Counted from the stretch's first letter, positions 16,806 to 26,507 are shown. The stretch is 64,000 nucleotides of DNA from Candidatus Saccharibacteria bacterium oral taxon 488 (GCA_005697215.1 CP040003.1:620001-684000), one strand, 5' to 3'. A program made the numbers and translations. Notes: generated by a model from the sequence alone, not told the origin.

Positions 16806-17990
16806 TTATTTGTTAATCTTTGTTACCACACCAGCACCAACGGTACGGCCGCCTTCGCGGATAGCAAAGTTCAAACCTTGCTCCATAGCGATTGGGGCGA
16901 GCAATTTAACCTTGAAGGTTACGGTGTCGCCTGGCATGACCATTTCTTTGTCAGCTGGCAATTCAACTTCACCAGTCACGTCAGTGGTGCGGAAGTAGAA
17001 CTGTGGCTTGTAACCCTTGGAGAATGGAGTGTGGCGACCGCCTTCTTCCTTCTTCAAGATGTAAACCTCAGCCTCAAACTCGGTGTGCGGCGTAATGGTG
17101 CCTGGCTTTGCCAAGACCTGGCCACGCTCAATGTCAGTCCGCTCAATACCGCGTAGCAAGACACCAGCGTTGTCGCCTGCTTGACCCTGATCCAGAGACT
17201 TCTTAAATGCCTCAATACCAGTGACTACTGATTTCTGAGTTGGGCGGATACCAACGATTTCAACCTCGTCGTTCAGCTTAACAACACCCTGCTCAATACG
17301 ACCGGTTGCCACAGTACCGCGACCCTTGATTGAGAAGACGTCCTCAATTGGCATAATGAACGGCTTATCCATGTCGCGTGGTGGCTCTGGGATGTAGCTA
17401 TCCATCGCGTCAACCAGTTCCATGATGGCGTCTTCGTACTTCTCGTCGCCTTCCAGCGCCTTAAGAGCCGAACCCTTGATAATTGGAGCGTCTTTGTCAA
17501 AGCCATTCTTCTCGAGAAGTTCACGAACTTCTTCCTCGATTAGCTCGACCATATCTGCGTCAGCCATGTCCATCTTGTTGAGGAAGACAACGATCTTTGG
17601 CACGCCAACCTGCTTTGCCAGCAGCACGTGCTCGCGGGTTTGCGGCATTGGACCGTCGGTCGCCGCAATCACTAGGATCGCGCCGTCAACCTGGGCAGCA
17701 CCAGTGATCATGTTCTTGACGTAGTCAGCGTGGCCTGGCATGTCAACGTGTGCGTAGTGACGGTTCGGTGACTCGTATTCTTGGTGCGAGCTGGCGATAG
17801 TAATACCGCGCTGGCGCTCTTCTGGTGCGTTGTCGATCTGGTCGTACGCAATTGGTTTGTTAACTGCGCTTGGGAGGCGCTTTGCGAGCACTGCCGTAAT
17901 TGCGGCGGTCAGTGTCGTCTTGCCGTGGTCAACGTGGCCCATAGTACCGACGTTCACGTGCGGCTTGCTTCGGTCAAATGCATCTGCCAT
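16806..17990 (-). CDS. tuf: Elongation factor Tu
   Basis: A 394-residue EF-Tu, standard length. GTPase motifs are GHVDHGKT (P-loop), the switch [18 protein letters not shown] and GSALKAL; domains 2 and 3 contain [13 protein letters not shown] and [12 protein letters not shown] at the end. It delivers aminoacyl-tRNA to the ribosome. A strong SD (AAAGGAG) and a near-consensus promoter with a leader of about 70 bases match high expression. Confidence 0.98.
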   Translation of the reverse strand: MADAFDRSKPHVNVGTMGHVDHGKTTLTAAITAVLAKRLPSAVNKPIAYDQIDNAPEERQRGITIASSHQEYESPNRHYAHVDMPGHADYVKNMITGAAQVDGAILVIAATDGPMPQTREHVLLAKQVGVPKIVVFLNKMDMADADMVELIEEEVRELLEKNGFDKDAPIIKGSALKALEGDEKYEDAIMELVDAMDSYIPEPPRDMDKPFIMPIEDVFSIKGRGTVATGRIEQGVVKLNDEVEIVGIRPTQKSVVTGIEAFKKSLDQGQAGDNAGVLLRGIERTDIERGQVLAKPGTITPHTEFEAEVYILKKEEGGRHTPFSKGYKPQFYFRTTDVTGEVELPADKEMVMPGDTVTFKVKLLAPIAMEQGLNFAIREGGRTVGAGVVTKINK

Positions 17991-18069
17991 TTGTAGAAGT
18001 TCTCCTTTACTTAATTATATTTTCACGCGGGTACAGTCCATTAAACAGACCTCACGGCGTATGTTCTTG

Positions 18070-18098
18070 ATTATAACTGGTTTGCAAACTGTTGTAAA
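18070..18098 (-). promoter_or_regulatory. tuf promoter
   Basis: Minus strand TTTACA (18093-18098), exactly 17 bases, TATAAT (18070-18075). The divergent plus-strand -10 TATACT of the next gene lies only 8 bases from the -35. Confidence 0.8.
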
Positions 18099-18118
18099 TA
18101 GGGTTTATACTATAGGGC

Positions 18119-18637
18119 ATGAGTATCTTTTCTAAGAAAGTAACACCCGAAGCAGCTCGCGCTGGTGTGTACCCAAAACGATTATCGTATGACGAGCGTC
18201 AGGAGCTAAATGCCGAGTATGATCGTCGTCATCAAACCAGTCTACCGAAGCTACCCTCCTTAAGTATCGCCTTCCTTCTAACCATAGCGCTCGCAGCAAC
18301 CTGGATGTTCATCAAGCTCACCACCTTATTTATCAAGGCCAGCGGACAGTCTGCCGTCTTTCTATTATTCTTTCTATTTATCTTCATCGCGATCTGCTAC
18401 GGTGTCACATTTTTCTACGTCAAGCGTACCCTTGATAGGCTCAGCGTTAGTGGCACAAAATTTGTTATCGTTTACGTCGCACTCATTAGTGTCGTACTCG
18501 GGTGCTGCCACCAACTCGGTGTCGCTCCCTTTCATACACTTCTGTCACTGCCGCTCCCAACTTTGTTGGTCGCTACTGGTGGACACTACGTTGCGACGAG
18601 TATACTCGCCAAATGCTGCGTCCATTTTGAGTGGTAA
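18119..18637 (+). CDS. Four-helix membrane protein, unknown
   Basis: A 172-residue protein with a cytoplasmic basic head (EAARAGVYPKRLSYDERQEL) and four hydrophobic helices. I do not recognise a family. TATACT (18106-18111) ends 7 bases before the ATG, predicting a leaderless mRNA. It is divergent from tuf. Confidence 0.6.
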   Translation: MSIFSKKVTPEAARAGVYPKRLSYDERQELNAEYDRRHQTSLPKLPSLSIAFLLTIALAATWMFIKLTTLFIKASGQSAVFLLFFLFIFIAICYGVTFFYVKRTLDRLSVSGTKFVIVYVALISVVLGCCHQLGVAPFHTLLSLPLPTLLVATGGHYVATSILAKCCVHFEW

Positions 18638-18773
18638 TATCGATGATTGTATTATATACAACAGTTTCTTACAGGGGTAGATTGTTGTAATTATTACTTT
18701 TTGTTTATTATTTTCTCTGTGATGTCGTATACTGAAGAATGTGCATCAGTTAATGCTAAAGGAGAAATAATCT

Positions 18774-20600
18774 ATGTGTGGAATTGTTGGCTATATCGGT
18801 GAGCGCGAGGCGCAGAACATCCTTGTCGCCGAACTAAAGCGGCTCGAGTACCGCGGCTATGACAGCGCCGGAATTGTCACCCTGTCGGGTTCTGCCACAC
18901 CAACCCTGCTGCGCACCAAAGGCAAGGTGGCAGCGCTGGAAGAGCTCGTCGGACAACATAAGACGAGCGATACGGTCGGCATCGGACACACCCGCTGGGC
19001 AACGCATGGTGAACCAAGTAAACGCAATGCTCACCCACACCATGTTGGCGAGATTTATCTGGTACATAACGGTATCATTGAGAACTACCAAGACCTTAAA
19101 ACGATGCTTTCTGGCCATGAGTACGAGTTTAAGAGCGATACCGATAGCGAGGTGTTGGCGGCCCTGATTGACTATCTACGGCGTGACTCGCCGGATTTGC
19201 TGACAGCAGTCACTGGCGCGTTGAAAATGGTGGTTGGAGCGTACGGTATCGCAGTGTTTGACACTACGAACCCCGAAGAAATTATCGTGGCTCGCCAAGG
19301 CAGCCCGCTGATCATTGGCGTCGGAGATGGCGAAACATATATCGCTAGTGATGCTTCGGCGCTGGTTGGCTACACCAATCAAGTGGTGTATCTACACGAT
19401 GGTGAAATTGGCCGCTGCACTCGCGATGGGTTAGAGCTACAGACAATCGAGTCACAGAAGCTTGATGTTAAAATCGAAATGCTCGACATGGATATGCAGG
19501 CGATTCAGAAGCAAGGCTTTGACCATTTCCTCGCCAAAGAAATTTACGAACAGCCAACCAGTCTCACCTCCACTCTGGCTGGCCGCGTACTACCCGACCA
19601 AAAATATGCGCGCCTCGGCGGTCTCAATATGAGCGATGATGAACTACGCCAAGTCAAACATGTCATCATCGTTGGCTGCGGCACTGCCTACTTTGCTGGT
19701 GTGCAAGCCAGCTACTTTATCGAGCAACTGACCGATGACGTGACTATCAGCGTCGAGATTGCCAGTGAGCTACGCTACCGCGCATTCAATGTACCTGAGC
19801 ACTCGGTCGCTATGATTGTTAGCCAGAGCGGTGAAACAGCTGACACCCTCGCCTGCCTGAATGAATTGAAGCGACGTGGTGTTAAATGCCTCGGCGTCGT
19901 CAATGCCGTCGGCAGCACAATCGCCCGAGCGGTTGATGGCGGCGTGTACTTACACGTTGGCGCCGAGATTAGTGTCGCCAGCACCAAGGCCTTTACCTCA
20001 CAAGTCGCCGCTCTGACGATCTTTGGTATCATGCTCGCCAATGCCAAGGGCACCAACCCACAATTTATTGATGAATTTGTGCAAGAATTAGCGATACTAC
20101 CAAGCGAGATCCAAAAAGTCCTCGATAAACAAGGTGCCGAGATACCTTCCATCGCTAGGGCGTATGCTGATTACAATCACGCACTCTATATCGGTCGTGA
20201 TACGCTGTATCCGATCGCTATGGAGGGTGCGCTAAAACTCAAGGAGGTGAGTTACATTCATGCTGAAGCGTATGCCGCTGGCGAGCTGAAGCATGGCCCG
20301 ATTGCCCTGATCGATGATCGTTTCTTTGAAGTCTGCTACCTCCAAGACAACTGGCTGTACGAGAAGTCGCAGAGCAACTTGATCGAGATGAACACTCGTG
20401 GCGCTCATGCCATTGTTATCACCGATACGACGAAAAAGGTGCCAGGCGAAACCGTTATCCGCGTCTCAACCAAATTGACGCACCTCACGCCGCTCTTATT
20501 CAATGTCGTGTCGCAGCTCCTAGCCTATCACGTGGCTGTCAGGCGCGGTCATGATGTCGATCAGCCACGCAATCTGGCCAAGAGCGTGACGGTCGAATAA
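18774..20600 (+). CDS. glmS: Glucosamine-fructose-6-phosphate aminotransferase
   Basis: A 608-residue GlmS making glucosamine 6-phosphate from fructose 6-phosphate and glutamine, the entry to peptidoglycan amino sugars. It starts with the Cys nucleophile in MCGIVGYIGE, then GIGHTRWATHG of the Ntn glutaminase domain. Two SIS isomerase domains follow (IIVGCGTAYFAG, VSQSGETADT; LYIGRD, EGALKLKEVSYIHAEAYAAGELKHGP). The C-terminus DQPRNLAKSVTVE is typical. The ATG has a good SD (AAAGGAG), and a TATACT (18728-18733) gives a leader of about 40 bases. No glmS ribozyme fits in so short a leader. Confidence 0.97.
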   Translation: MCGIVGYIGEREAQNILVAELKRLEYRGYDSAGIVTLSGSATPTLLRTKGKVAALEELVGQHKTSDTVGIGHTRWATHGEPSKRNAHPHHVGEIYLVHNGIIENYQDLKTMLSGHEYEFKSDTDSEVLAALIDYLRRDSPDLLTAVTGALKMVVGAYGIAVFDTTNPEEIIVARQGSPLIIGVGDGETYIASDASALVGYTNQVVYLHDGEIGRCTRDGLELQTIESQKLDVKIEMLDMDMQAIQKQGFDHFLAKEIYEQPTSLTSTLAGRVLPDQKYARLGGLNMSDDELRQVKHVIIVGCGTAYFAGVQASYFIEQLTDDVTISVEIASELRYRAFNVPEHSVAMIVSQSGETADTLACLNELKRRGVKCLGVVNAVGSTIARAVDGGVYLHVGAEISVASTKAFTSQVAALTIFGIMLANAKGTNPQFIDEFVQELAILPSEIQKVLDKQGAEIPSIARAYADYNHALYIGRDTLYPIAMEGALKLKEVSYIHAEAYAAGELKHGPIALIDDRFFEVCYLQDNWLYEKSQSNLIEMNTRGAHAIVITDTTKKVPGETVIRVSTKLTHLTPLLFNVVSQLLAYHVAVRRGHDVDQPRNLAKSVTVE

Positions 20601-20610
20601 TGCTCTCGCG

Positions 20611-21813
20611 CTAGTGGCGATAGTACGTCGCTAAAAACGCCTCGCGAAACTCATAAAATGTCCCGTCCTCCAGGCTAGCGCGAATGTCATCAACCAATTT
20701 GACGATAAATCGTTCGTTATGAATTGATAATAGCGTGCCAGCCAAAGACTCGCGGGCGCGCAGCAAATGACAGAGGTAAGCTGCGGTATAGTGACGGCAC
20801 GTATAACAGTCACAATCTTCCATAATTGGTTCAAACATTTCGCGGTATTTTCTCCCGCGAACATTGACCCGGCCAAACGGCGTATAGGCCGCGCCGTTTC
20901 TGGCCACGCGCGTCGGACTGACGCAGTCAAAGGTGTCGATTCCCTGCTCAATCGCCGCAAAGATATCGTCCGGCTCGGAGATACCGAGCAAATGCCGCGG
21001 CTTGTTCTCGGGCAAGATCTGATTGACCCACTGAATCGTCTGGGCCATGGTTTCCTTTTCCAGCGCGCCACCGATACCATAGCCGTCAAAATCTATCGCG
21101 CCTAAAAACGCAGCCGTTTGCTTGCGCAAATCTTCATAATTTGCGCCTTGCAGCACGCCAAATAATGCCTGATACGGCTTGTCGGGACGAGCCTTGCGCA
21201 GACGTTTCACTTCCGCCAAACTCCGCTCCGCCCACGCGTGCGTTCGCGCCAAGGCTTCCACTTGATATTCATACGGATCAATCAGCGAGGTCAGCTCGTC
21301 AAAAGCAAAAGTAATGTCGGCGCCAATGCCCGCCTGAATTTGCATGGATAATTCCGGCGTAAACTTATGGTACGAGCCGTCGAGGTGTGATTTGAACATC
21401 ACGCCATTTTCATCAACCCAAGCGTGGCGCGACGATTTTTTGGCGATGGCGATCTCCTCGTCAACATCCGTACTCATCGCCAAAACTTTCTTAAAACCCG
21501 AACCCAGACTCAGCACCTGAAAGCCACCGCTATCAGTGAATGTCGGCCCCGACCAATTCATAAACTTGCCCAAATAACCAGCCTTTTCAATCAGTTCATG
21601 ACCCGGCTGCAAATACAGATGATAGGCGTTCGCCAGCACCGCCTGCGCGCCGACATCCGCCACCATCTCGGGCAGCATCGCCTTGACATTAGCCTTAGTG
21701 CCGACCACGATAAACGCCGGTGTTTTAATATCGCCGTGCGGTGTATGAATAACGCCAGTGCGCGCCAAAGTGTCGTCGAGCCTAGACGTTATTTCAAAAG
21801 AAAATGGCTTCAT
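20611..21813 (-). CDS. tgt: tRNA-guanine transglycosylase
   Basis: A 400-residue Tgt that exchanges guanine 34 in GUN-anticodon tRNAs for a queuosine precursor or related base. Key parts are VVGTKANVKAML, ANAYHLYLQPG, TDSGGFQVLSL (catalytic Asp), GIGADITFAFDEL, GYGIGGALEKE and LLGISEPDDI. The zinc site is CDCYTCRHYTAAYLCHL with a later His (SIHNERF). The ATG (21811-21813) has TATAAT (21821-21826) ending 7 bases upstream; the longer frame upstream belongs to the divergent glgB. No queuosine synthesis genes are in the window. Confidence 0.94.
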   Translation of the reverse strand: MKPFSFEITSRLDDTLARTGVIHTPHGDIKTPAFIVVGTKANVKAMLPEMVADVGAQAVLANAYHLYLQPGHELIEKAGYLGKFMNWSGPTFTDSGGFQVLSLGSGFKKVLAMSTDVDEEIAIAKKSSRHAWVDENGVMFKSHLDGSYHKFTPELSMQIQAGIGADITFAFDELTSLIDPYEYQVEALARTHAWAERSLAEVKRLRKARPDKPYQALFGVLQGANYEDLRKQTAAFLGAIDFDGYGIGGALEKETMAQTIQWVNQILPENKPRHLLGISEPDDIFAAIEQGIDTFDCVSPTRVARNGAAYTPFGRVNVRGRKYREMFEPIMEDCDCYTCRHYTAAYLCHLLRARESLAGTLLSIHNERFIVKLVDDIRASLEDGTFYEFREAFLATYYRH

Positions 21814-21852
21814 TTGATAGATTATATCAGTTTTTTCCGCTACACTATAACC
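21814..21852. promoter_or_regulatory. Divergent leaderless promoters tgt/glgB
   Basis: A 39-base gap holds a minus-strand TATAAT (21821-21826, 7 bases before the tgt ATG) and a plus-strand TACACT (21841-21846, 6 bases before the glgB ATG). Confidence 0.65.
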
Positions 21853-23817
21853 ATGAGCAAGAAAACCCTGGTTGAGCTTGATCCGTGGCTGGCGCCGCAT
21901 GAACCCGTCATCAAGGCGCGCGAGGCCTATGTTTCGTCGACACTCGAAAAGGTTTTGGATGGAAAATCGCCGGCAGATTTTGCGCTGGGGTTTCATCATT
22001 TTGGACTGCACCGCACTCAAGACGGTTGGATTTTTAGAGAATGGGCGCCAAACGCTACACACATAGTAATGGTCGGCGATTTTTCTGACTGGCAGGAGCG
22101 TGAAGAATTTACCCTGCAACCCGGTGCGCATGGCGAATGGAGTGTTGATTTGCCGAGAGACGCACTGCACCACGGGCAGAAATATAAGCTGCGCGTCTAT
22201 TGGCCGGGCGGAGCTGGTTGGCGCTTGCCATCATATGCCACCTACGTTATTCAAGATGATGATTCGGTGGATTTTTCGGCCGTGGTATGGCAGCCCGATG
22301 AGCCATATCAGTGGCAGCACAACATTCCATCTGCGCCAAACGTGCCGTTAATTTATGAGGCGCATGTCGGTATGAGCAGCGAGGAGGAAAAGGTCGCCAC
22401 TTTCAATGAATTTACCGCGGGCGTCCTACCGCGCATCAAACAAGCCGGCTACAACACCATCCAACTGATGGCCATCGCCGAGCACCCGTACTATGGCAGT
22501 TTCGGCTATCACGTCAGCAACTTTTTCGCGGTGTCATCACGGTTTGGCACACCGGATGATTTCAAGCGATTAGTTGACATAGCACACGGACTGGGGCTGC
22601 GCGTCATCATTGATATCGTCCATGCTCATGCCGCTAAAAATGAAGTCGAGGGCCTCGGCAATTTCGTGGGCAGCCTGACGCAGTATTTCAAAGCTCTCGA
22701 CCATCCAGCGTGGGATTCGCGGCTGTTTGATTATGGTAAGCCGGAAGTACTGCACTTTTTGGCCAGCAATTGCCGCTGGTGGTTGGATGAATACCACGTT
22801 GACGGTTTTCGGTTTGATGGCGTGACCAGCATGCTATATCACGACCACGGTCTAGGCAAAAGTTTCACCAGCTATGATGATTATTTTACTGATGATGTCG
22901 ATAAGGACGCCTTGGTCTATCTCAGACTGGCCAATGACATCATTCACGCCGTTCGCCCCGATGCCACGACCATTGCTGAGGAAATGAGCGGACTACCGGG
23001 CTTGGCGGCACCGACAGAACACGGCGGCCTAGGCTTTGATTATCGATTGGCGATGGGTGCGCCCGACCTCTGGATCAAGACATTGAAGGAGAGGCGTGAT
23101 GAAGATTGGGATTTGGGCGAGCTGGCGCATACGCTGAGCTCGCACCGCCCAGAGGAAAAAGTCATCAGCTACGCCGAGAGCCATGACCAAGCCTTGGTCG
23201 GCGACAAGACACTGATTTTTCGGCTGATCGACAAAGACATGTATTGGCATATGAACAAAGACGATCCGGACCTGACCGTGGAACGTGGCATAGCCCTACA
23301 TAAACTGATTCGACTGCTGACAGCCGGACTGCACGGCGGCGGCTACCTTAATTTTATGGGCAATGAATTTGGACATCCCGAGTGGATCGACTTTCCGCGC
23401 CAAGGTAATAATTGGTCATTCAAGCACGCGCGGCGCCAGTGGAGTTTACGCGACAATGGATTTTTGAAATACCAATGGTTGGGCGAATTTGACGCGGCGC
23501 TGATGAAAATCGTCCAAGCGGTTGACGACCTGGGCATTCACTATCTGAACATTCGCCAACACGACCATGTGGTTAGTTTCATACGCGGCGATCTGCTGTT
23601 TATCATGAATTTTTCACCCAACCAGTCGTGGACGGATTACGGCGTACCAGCGGCGGCTGGGTCATACCGGGTAGCACTCAGCAGCGACGACCAACAGTTT
23701 GGTGGACAGGGCCGGGTTGATCCTAATGGCCGCTACTTTACGACGCCACATGGCAACGAGCATATTATACGTGTATACACACCGACACGAAGTGGCCTCG
23801 TGCTACAAAAAGATTGA
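21853..23817 (+). CDS. glgB: 1,4-alpha-glucan branching enzyme (GH13)
   Basis: A 654-residue GH13 enzyme with an N-terminal CBM48-like domain (GWIFREWAPNATHIVMVGDFS) and a TIM barrel. Catalytic segments are VIIDIVHAHAAKN (region I), VDGFRFDGVTSML (region II, nucleophile Asp), TTIAEEMSG (region III, acid Glu) and SYAESHDQALVG (region IV). NFMGNEFGHPEWIDFPRQGNN is typical of branching enzymes. It creates alpha-1,6 branches in glycogen. No other glycogen gene is adjacent. TACACT ends 6 bases before the ATG at 21853. It resembles the eukaryote-like branching enzyme group by these motifs, but that is an impression. Confidence 0.92.
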   Translation: MSKKTLVELDPWLAPHEPVIKAREAYVSSTLEKVLDGKSPADFALGFHHFGLHRTQDGWIFREWAPNATHIVMVGDFSDWQEREEFTLQPGAHGEWSVDLPRDALHHGQKYKLRVYWPGGAGWRLPSYATYVIQDDDSVDFSAVVWQPDEPYQWQHNIPSAPNVPLIYEAHVGMSSEEEKVATFNEFTAGVLPRIKQAGYNTIQLMAIAEHPYYGSFGYHVSNFFAVSSRFGTPDDFKRLVDIAHGLGLRVIIDIVHAHAAKNEVEGLGNFVGSLTQYFKALDHPAWDSRLFDYGKPEVLHFLASNCRWWLDEYHVDGFRFDGVTSMLYHDHGLGKSFTSYDDYFTDDVDKDALVYLRLANDIIHAVRPDATTIAEEMSGLPGLAAPTEHGGLGFDYRLAMGAPDLWIKTLKERRDEDWDLGELAHTLSSHRPEEKVISYAESHDQALVGDKTLIFRLIDKDMYWHMNKDDPDLTVERGIALHKLIRLLTAGLHGGGYLNFMGNEFGHPEWIDFPRQGNNWSFKHARRQWSLRDNGFLKYQWLGEFDAALMKIVQAVDDLGIHYLNIRQHDHVVSFIRGDLLFIMNFSPNQSWTDYGVPAAAGSYRVALSSDDQQFGGQGRVDPNGRYFTTPHGNEHIIRVYTPTRSGLVLQKD

Positions 23818-23859
23818 CCGCGAAGCTATGTTAGTATGAATACCCTACCATGATCTTGA

Positions 23860-24438
23860 CTACTGTGCTAATTCTTTGACCATCTCAGACAGAATCGGAA
23901 TGACGTTCATTTCGAACCACGGATTGTGCGCCCGCCAGCGTAAGTTAAGCGGTGATGGATGGACAAGTGGAAAATAATGAGGCAGATACTCCACATAATG
24001 CGCGACTGTTTCGGTCAGGTTGCGCTTCGCCTGCTTATTAAGATAGTATTGCTGAGCATGAGCACCAACTAAAATCGTCAGCCTCACATCCGGCATCTGT
24101 GCTAGCAGCCGTGGATGCCACTTTTTGGCAAACTCCGATCGCGGCGGTAAATCACCATGCGCAGCCTTACCTGGATAATAAAAATCCATTGGCATTAGAG
24201 CAAACAAATCAGGATCATAAAATTGTTCATCGGTAACCCCCAGCCACTGACGCAACGTGCGACCACTGGCATCATTCCATGGCGTGCGTGTTTCCTGCGC
24301 TATTCGTCCCGGCGCCTGACCAACCAGCACGATACGTGAGCAGGGTGAAGCGGTATAGACTGGCGGCCAACCACGAGCGTGAAACGAAGCATTCATACTA
24401 TCTTGATCGATTTCATCATATAGCAACGGCCTAGTCAT
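23860..24438 (-). CDS. Uracil-DNA glycosylase superfamily protein
   Basis: A 192-residue protein of the UDG fold. It has IVLVGQAPGRIAQETRTPWND (family 4/5-like motif I), a central LTILVGAHAQQYYL and the loop motif LVHPSPLNLRW. It should excise uracil or another damaged base, or belong to the uncharacterised branch annotated as UDG family. I see no four-cysteine Fe-S set, so it is not a classic family 4 enzyme. TATACT (24445-24450) ends 6 bases before the ATG (24436-24438). It is the convergent neighbour of glgB and divergent from the regulator at 24519. Confidence 0.75.
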   Translation of the reverse strand: MTRPLLYDEIDQDSMNASFHARGWPPVYTASPCSRIVLVGQAPGRIAQETRTPWNDASGRTLRQWLGVTDEQFYDPDLFALMPMDFYYPGKAAHGDLPPRSEFAKKWHPRLLAQMPDVRLTILVGAHAQQYYLNKQAKRNLTETVAHYVEYLPHYFPLVHPSPLNLRWRAHNPWFEMNVIPILSEMVKELAQ

Positions 24439-24500
24439 CACATTAGTATATCACAATCATTCTATACTGTTCACGCTTCAGACTACCCTTCGTCAATATT

Positions 24501-24520
24501 ATGTGATATATTGTTCACAT
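24501..24520. promoter_or_regulatory. Operator-like inverted repeat over -10 and start codon
   Basis: ATGTGA (24501-24506) and TCACAT (24515-24520) form a perfect inverted repeat around the 8 bases TATATTGT. It covers the -10 (TATATT, 24507-24512) and the first bases of the start codon of the regulator at 24519. Autorepression is the simplest reading. Confidence 0.55.
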
Positions 24521-24971
24521 GGATATAAACTCAAAAAATATCATAGCTACCTTGATCTCGCTCGGCATCCCACCAGCCTCAGCGACAATTATCCATTGCC
24601 TCCTTATCACCCCACCGTACCACCATAGCCACACAAGCCTGCATGAGCAAACTGGCTTTAGCAAAGCAGCTATCACCGGTGGACTACGCTATCTAGAAAC
24701 ACTTGATATGATCTCCTACCGGATAGACAGTTCACGGCGGCAGCATATCGCCCTTGCTATCAAGCCGCTCGTCACCTACATTCAACAACGTATGTTGCTG
24801 TTCGACAAACTGGCTGACGAATTACACGCAGCGTCAGCCGAACAAGCAGACAGTGATTTTTCATCAGATATCACCACGATAGCTGAGCTGTGTAGCGTAA
24901 TCAACGAAACAATTTGGCAGGCTATAACGACCTGGGAAGAGCAATATACCTCTACTCATCCATCGAAGTAA
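24519..24971 (+). CDS. MarR/GbsR-like winged-helix regulator
   Basis: A 150-residue DNA-binding protein. The middle reads TSLHEQTGFSKAAITGGLRYLETLDMISYRIDSSRRQHIALA, a winged helix-turn-helix like GbsR/MarR relatives. The C-terminal half is helical and could dimerise. A perfect inverted repeat overlaps its own -10 and start codon. Expected message is leaderless (TATATT ends 6 bases before ATG). The 3' end overlaps the convergent HD gene by 20 bases. Targets beyond itself are not visible. Confidence 0.65.
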   Translation: MDINSKNIIATLISLGIPPASATIIHCLLITPPYHHSHTSLHEQTGFSKAAITGGLRYLETLDMISYRIDSSRRQHIALAIKPLVTYIQQRMLLFDKLADELHAASAEQADSDFSSDITTIAELCSVINETIWQAITTWEEQYTSTHPSK

Positions 24972-25665
24972 GATATTCTTCCAGGAAATCGCCCCACTCC
25001 GGTGCATTCTTTTCTCGAAAATAGGCACGAAGAAAAGTAACCATAGTTTGCTGACGAATTAATGCTTCGTCTCGGCCCGGGTCGGTCATCATAATCTTTG
25101 GTAGCTTCAATAACTTTTCAAAGAAATAATTAATGAAGCTATCGCCATCATGCGTGCCACCATTAGCGTTATATCGATGCGCATCAATGTTCACATCAGG
25201 CCAAACAGTTGGATCAAATATCCGACAACTACCGTGATTCACCGCATAAATAAGTGCCCGCTCGATACCGCATGCCCCAATTGCATCACACATATCAGCG
25301 TCAGACACCAACCGACCAGCTAGACGCTCTGGCCGCACACCATGTAGATAACGACTATAGCCGATCCGAGCAATATTATGACGCACCGCATCCTGCAAAT
25401 CAGCCGCAACACCAGCTTTCGCCATAATTGACGTGGCATTATTGAGTTTATCCGCCTGCTTTTTGCCAACTAATTTATAATCATCAACGTCGTGCAGCCA
25501 TGCCGTCAACAGCACTTCGTCCATCGAAGCCGCTTCTTTATGCTCATTCGCGAATCGCTCCGCTAGCCGTGCTACACGCTCAACGTGATCGTCGCTATGG
25601 CCTGACGTATCGCCGCCAAGCAGTCGGCAAACTTCCCGTCTTACTATCGTCATTGATTTGTTCAT
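24952..25665 (-). CDS. HD-domain phosphohydrolase
   Basis: A 237-residue HD-family protein. The first metal His is in GHSDDHVERVARLAERFA, the signature is LTAWLHDVDDYK, and the following part includes AVRHNIARIGYSRYL and VSDADMCDAIGACGIERAL, as in the YedJ-like HD group. Predicted to hydrolyse a phosphate ester or nucleotide; substrate unknown. TATAAT (25673-25678) ends 7 bases before the ATG. Confidence 0.8.
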   Translation of the reverse strand: MNKSMTIVRREVCRLLGGDTSGHSDDHVERVARLAERFANEHKEAASMDEVLLTAWLHDVDDYKLVGKKQADKLNNATSIMAKAGVAADLQDAVRHNIARIGYSRYLHGVRPERLAGRLVSDADMCDAIGACGIERALIYAVNHGSCRIFDPTVWPDVNIDAHRYNANGGTHDGDSFINYFFEKLLKLPKIMMTDPGRDEALIRQQTMVTFLRAYFREKNAPEWGDFLEEYLTSMDE

Positions 25666-25816
25666 AGACTTTATTATACACCCCCATGCAAGTTATGGAC
25701 GTAAATCTATTTATTAGCTACGAAACCCCAAGGTGCATAATGCATCATACACACTCGGAACAACGTAACATGCAGCAGGATAACATCAGACTGCTCGATT
25801 CATCTCGGTAGTTACA

Positions 25817-26406
25817 CTATTCCTGAGCACTGTCAGCCGAGGCGCTGCGGATCGCCAGCTCGGCCAGGTCGGCCTCCTCTGTCCGCGGCTCACTTTTTTC
25901 TATCCTGTCTGTAAAAAAGATACCGTTCAGATGATCTGTCTCGTGCTGGATAACCCAAGCATGCATACCATTAAAGGCCTGTTCATGCGTCTCGCCCTGC
26001 TCATCTGTCCAGCGCAACGTCACCTTAGGGTAACGCGTGGTAAAGCCCATTGGTGTCGTTTCGGAATCACCCGTCACTCCACTCAGGCAGCCCTCTGGAT
26101 TCGAGCTCTTCACAGGTTCACCACTATATTCAACAATCTCGGGGTTAATTGCCACGAGCCGAAATGGCTTGGCTTTAGCATCCTCAGGCGGCCGCACATC
26201 AATAACAAAGATTGCGAGATTGCTCCCAATTTGATTGGCAGCGATACCTACACCCTCGGGACCCTGTGAGCGCAGCGTATCGAGCATATCTGTTATGGTC
26301 TGCTGTACATGACCGCTCCCTATGTCCTCATGTTCGACGGGTATCGCTTCTCGCGTTAGTATTTCATGGCCATCTTCAGTAAAAAATTTATAATTTCGCG
26401 TTTCAT
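25817..26406 (-). CDS. def: Peptide deformylase with apparent one-base frameshift near the start
   Basis: Polypeptide deformylase, removing formyl groups from new proteins. Motif 1 is GVGIAANQIG, motif 2 EGCLSG, and motif 3 has the metal histidines in WVIQHETDHLNGIFF. The open frame begins at 26287, but the upstream bases in the same frame still encode family-like sequence (FFTEDGHEILTREAIPVEHE) without any start codon. An ATG at 26404-26406, 6 bases after a TATAAT, is in another frame. One added T in the T6 run (A6 on plus, 26381-26386) would join them as MKREIINFFTEDG. As deformylase is normally essential, a sequencing error or slippage is more likely than a dead gene. Confidence 0.85.
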
Positions 26407-26477
26407 GTCTTTATTATACCATATTTATCGGGTAATAAATAGTAAGACCATCGCAATATTGACGGTTCTTCCATCAG

Positions 26478-26507
26478 TTGACAGTCGACACACCTCTGTT
26501 ATACAAT
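26478..26507 (+). promoter_or_regulatory. Promoter of the ABC exporter
   Basis: TTGACA (26478-26483) with TATACA (26500-26505, spacer 16) or TACAAT (26502-26507, spacer 18). The leader of about 110 bases before the TTG start holds an SD (AAGGAG, around 26605-26610). The 211-base gap 26407-26617 contains nothing else I can identify apart from the def -10 at 26413-26418. Confidence 0.65.

Noticed and set aside
18734..18773. glmS ribozyme in the glmS leader
   Set aside because: The leader is only about 40 bases from the predicted start, too short for the ribozyme.
21424..21852. Longer N-terminus for the branching enzyme
   Set aside because: The extension is antisense to tgt; homology and the promoter place the start at 21853.
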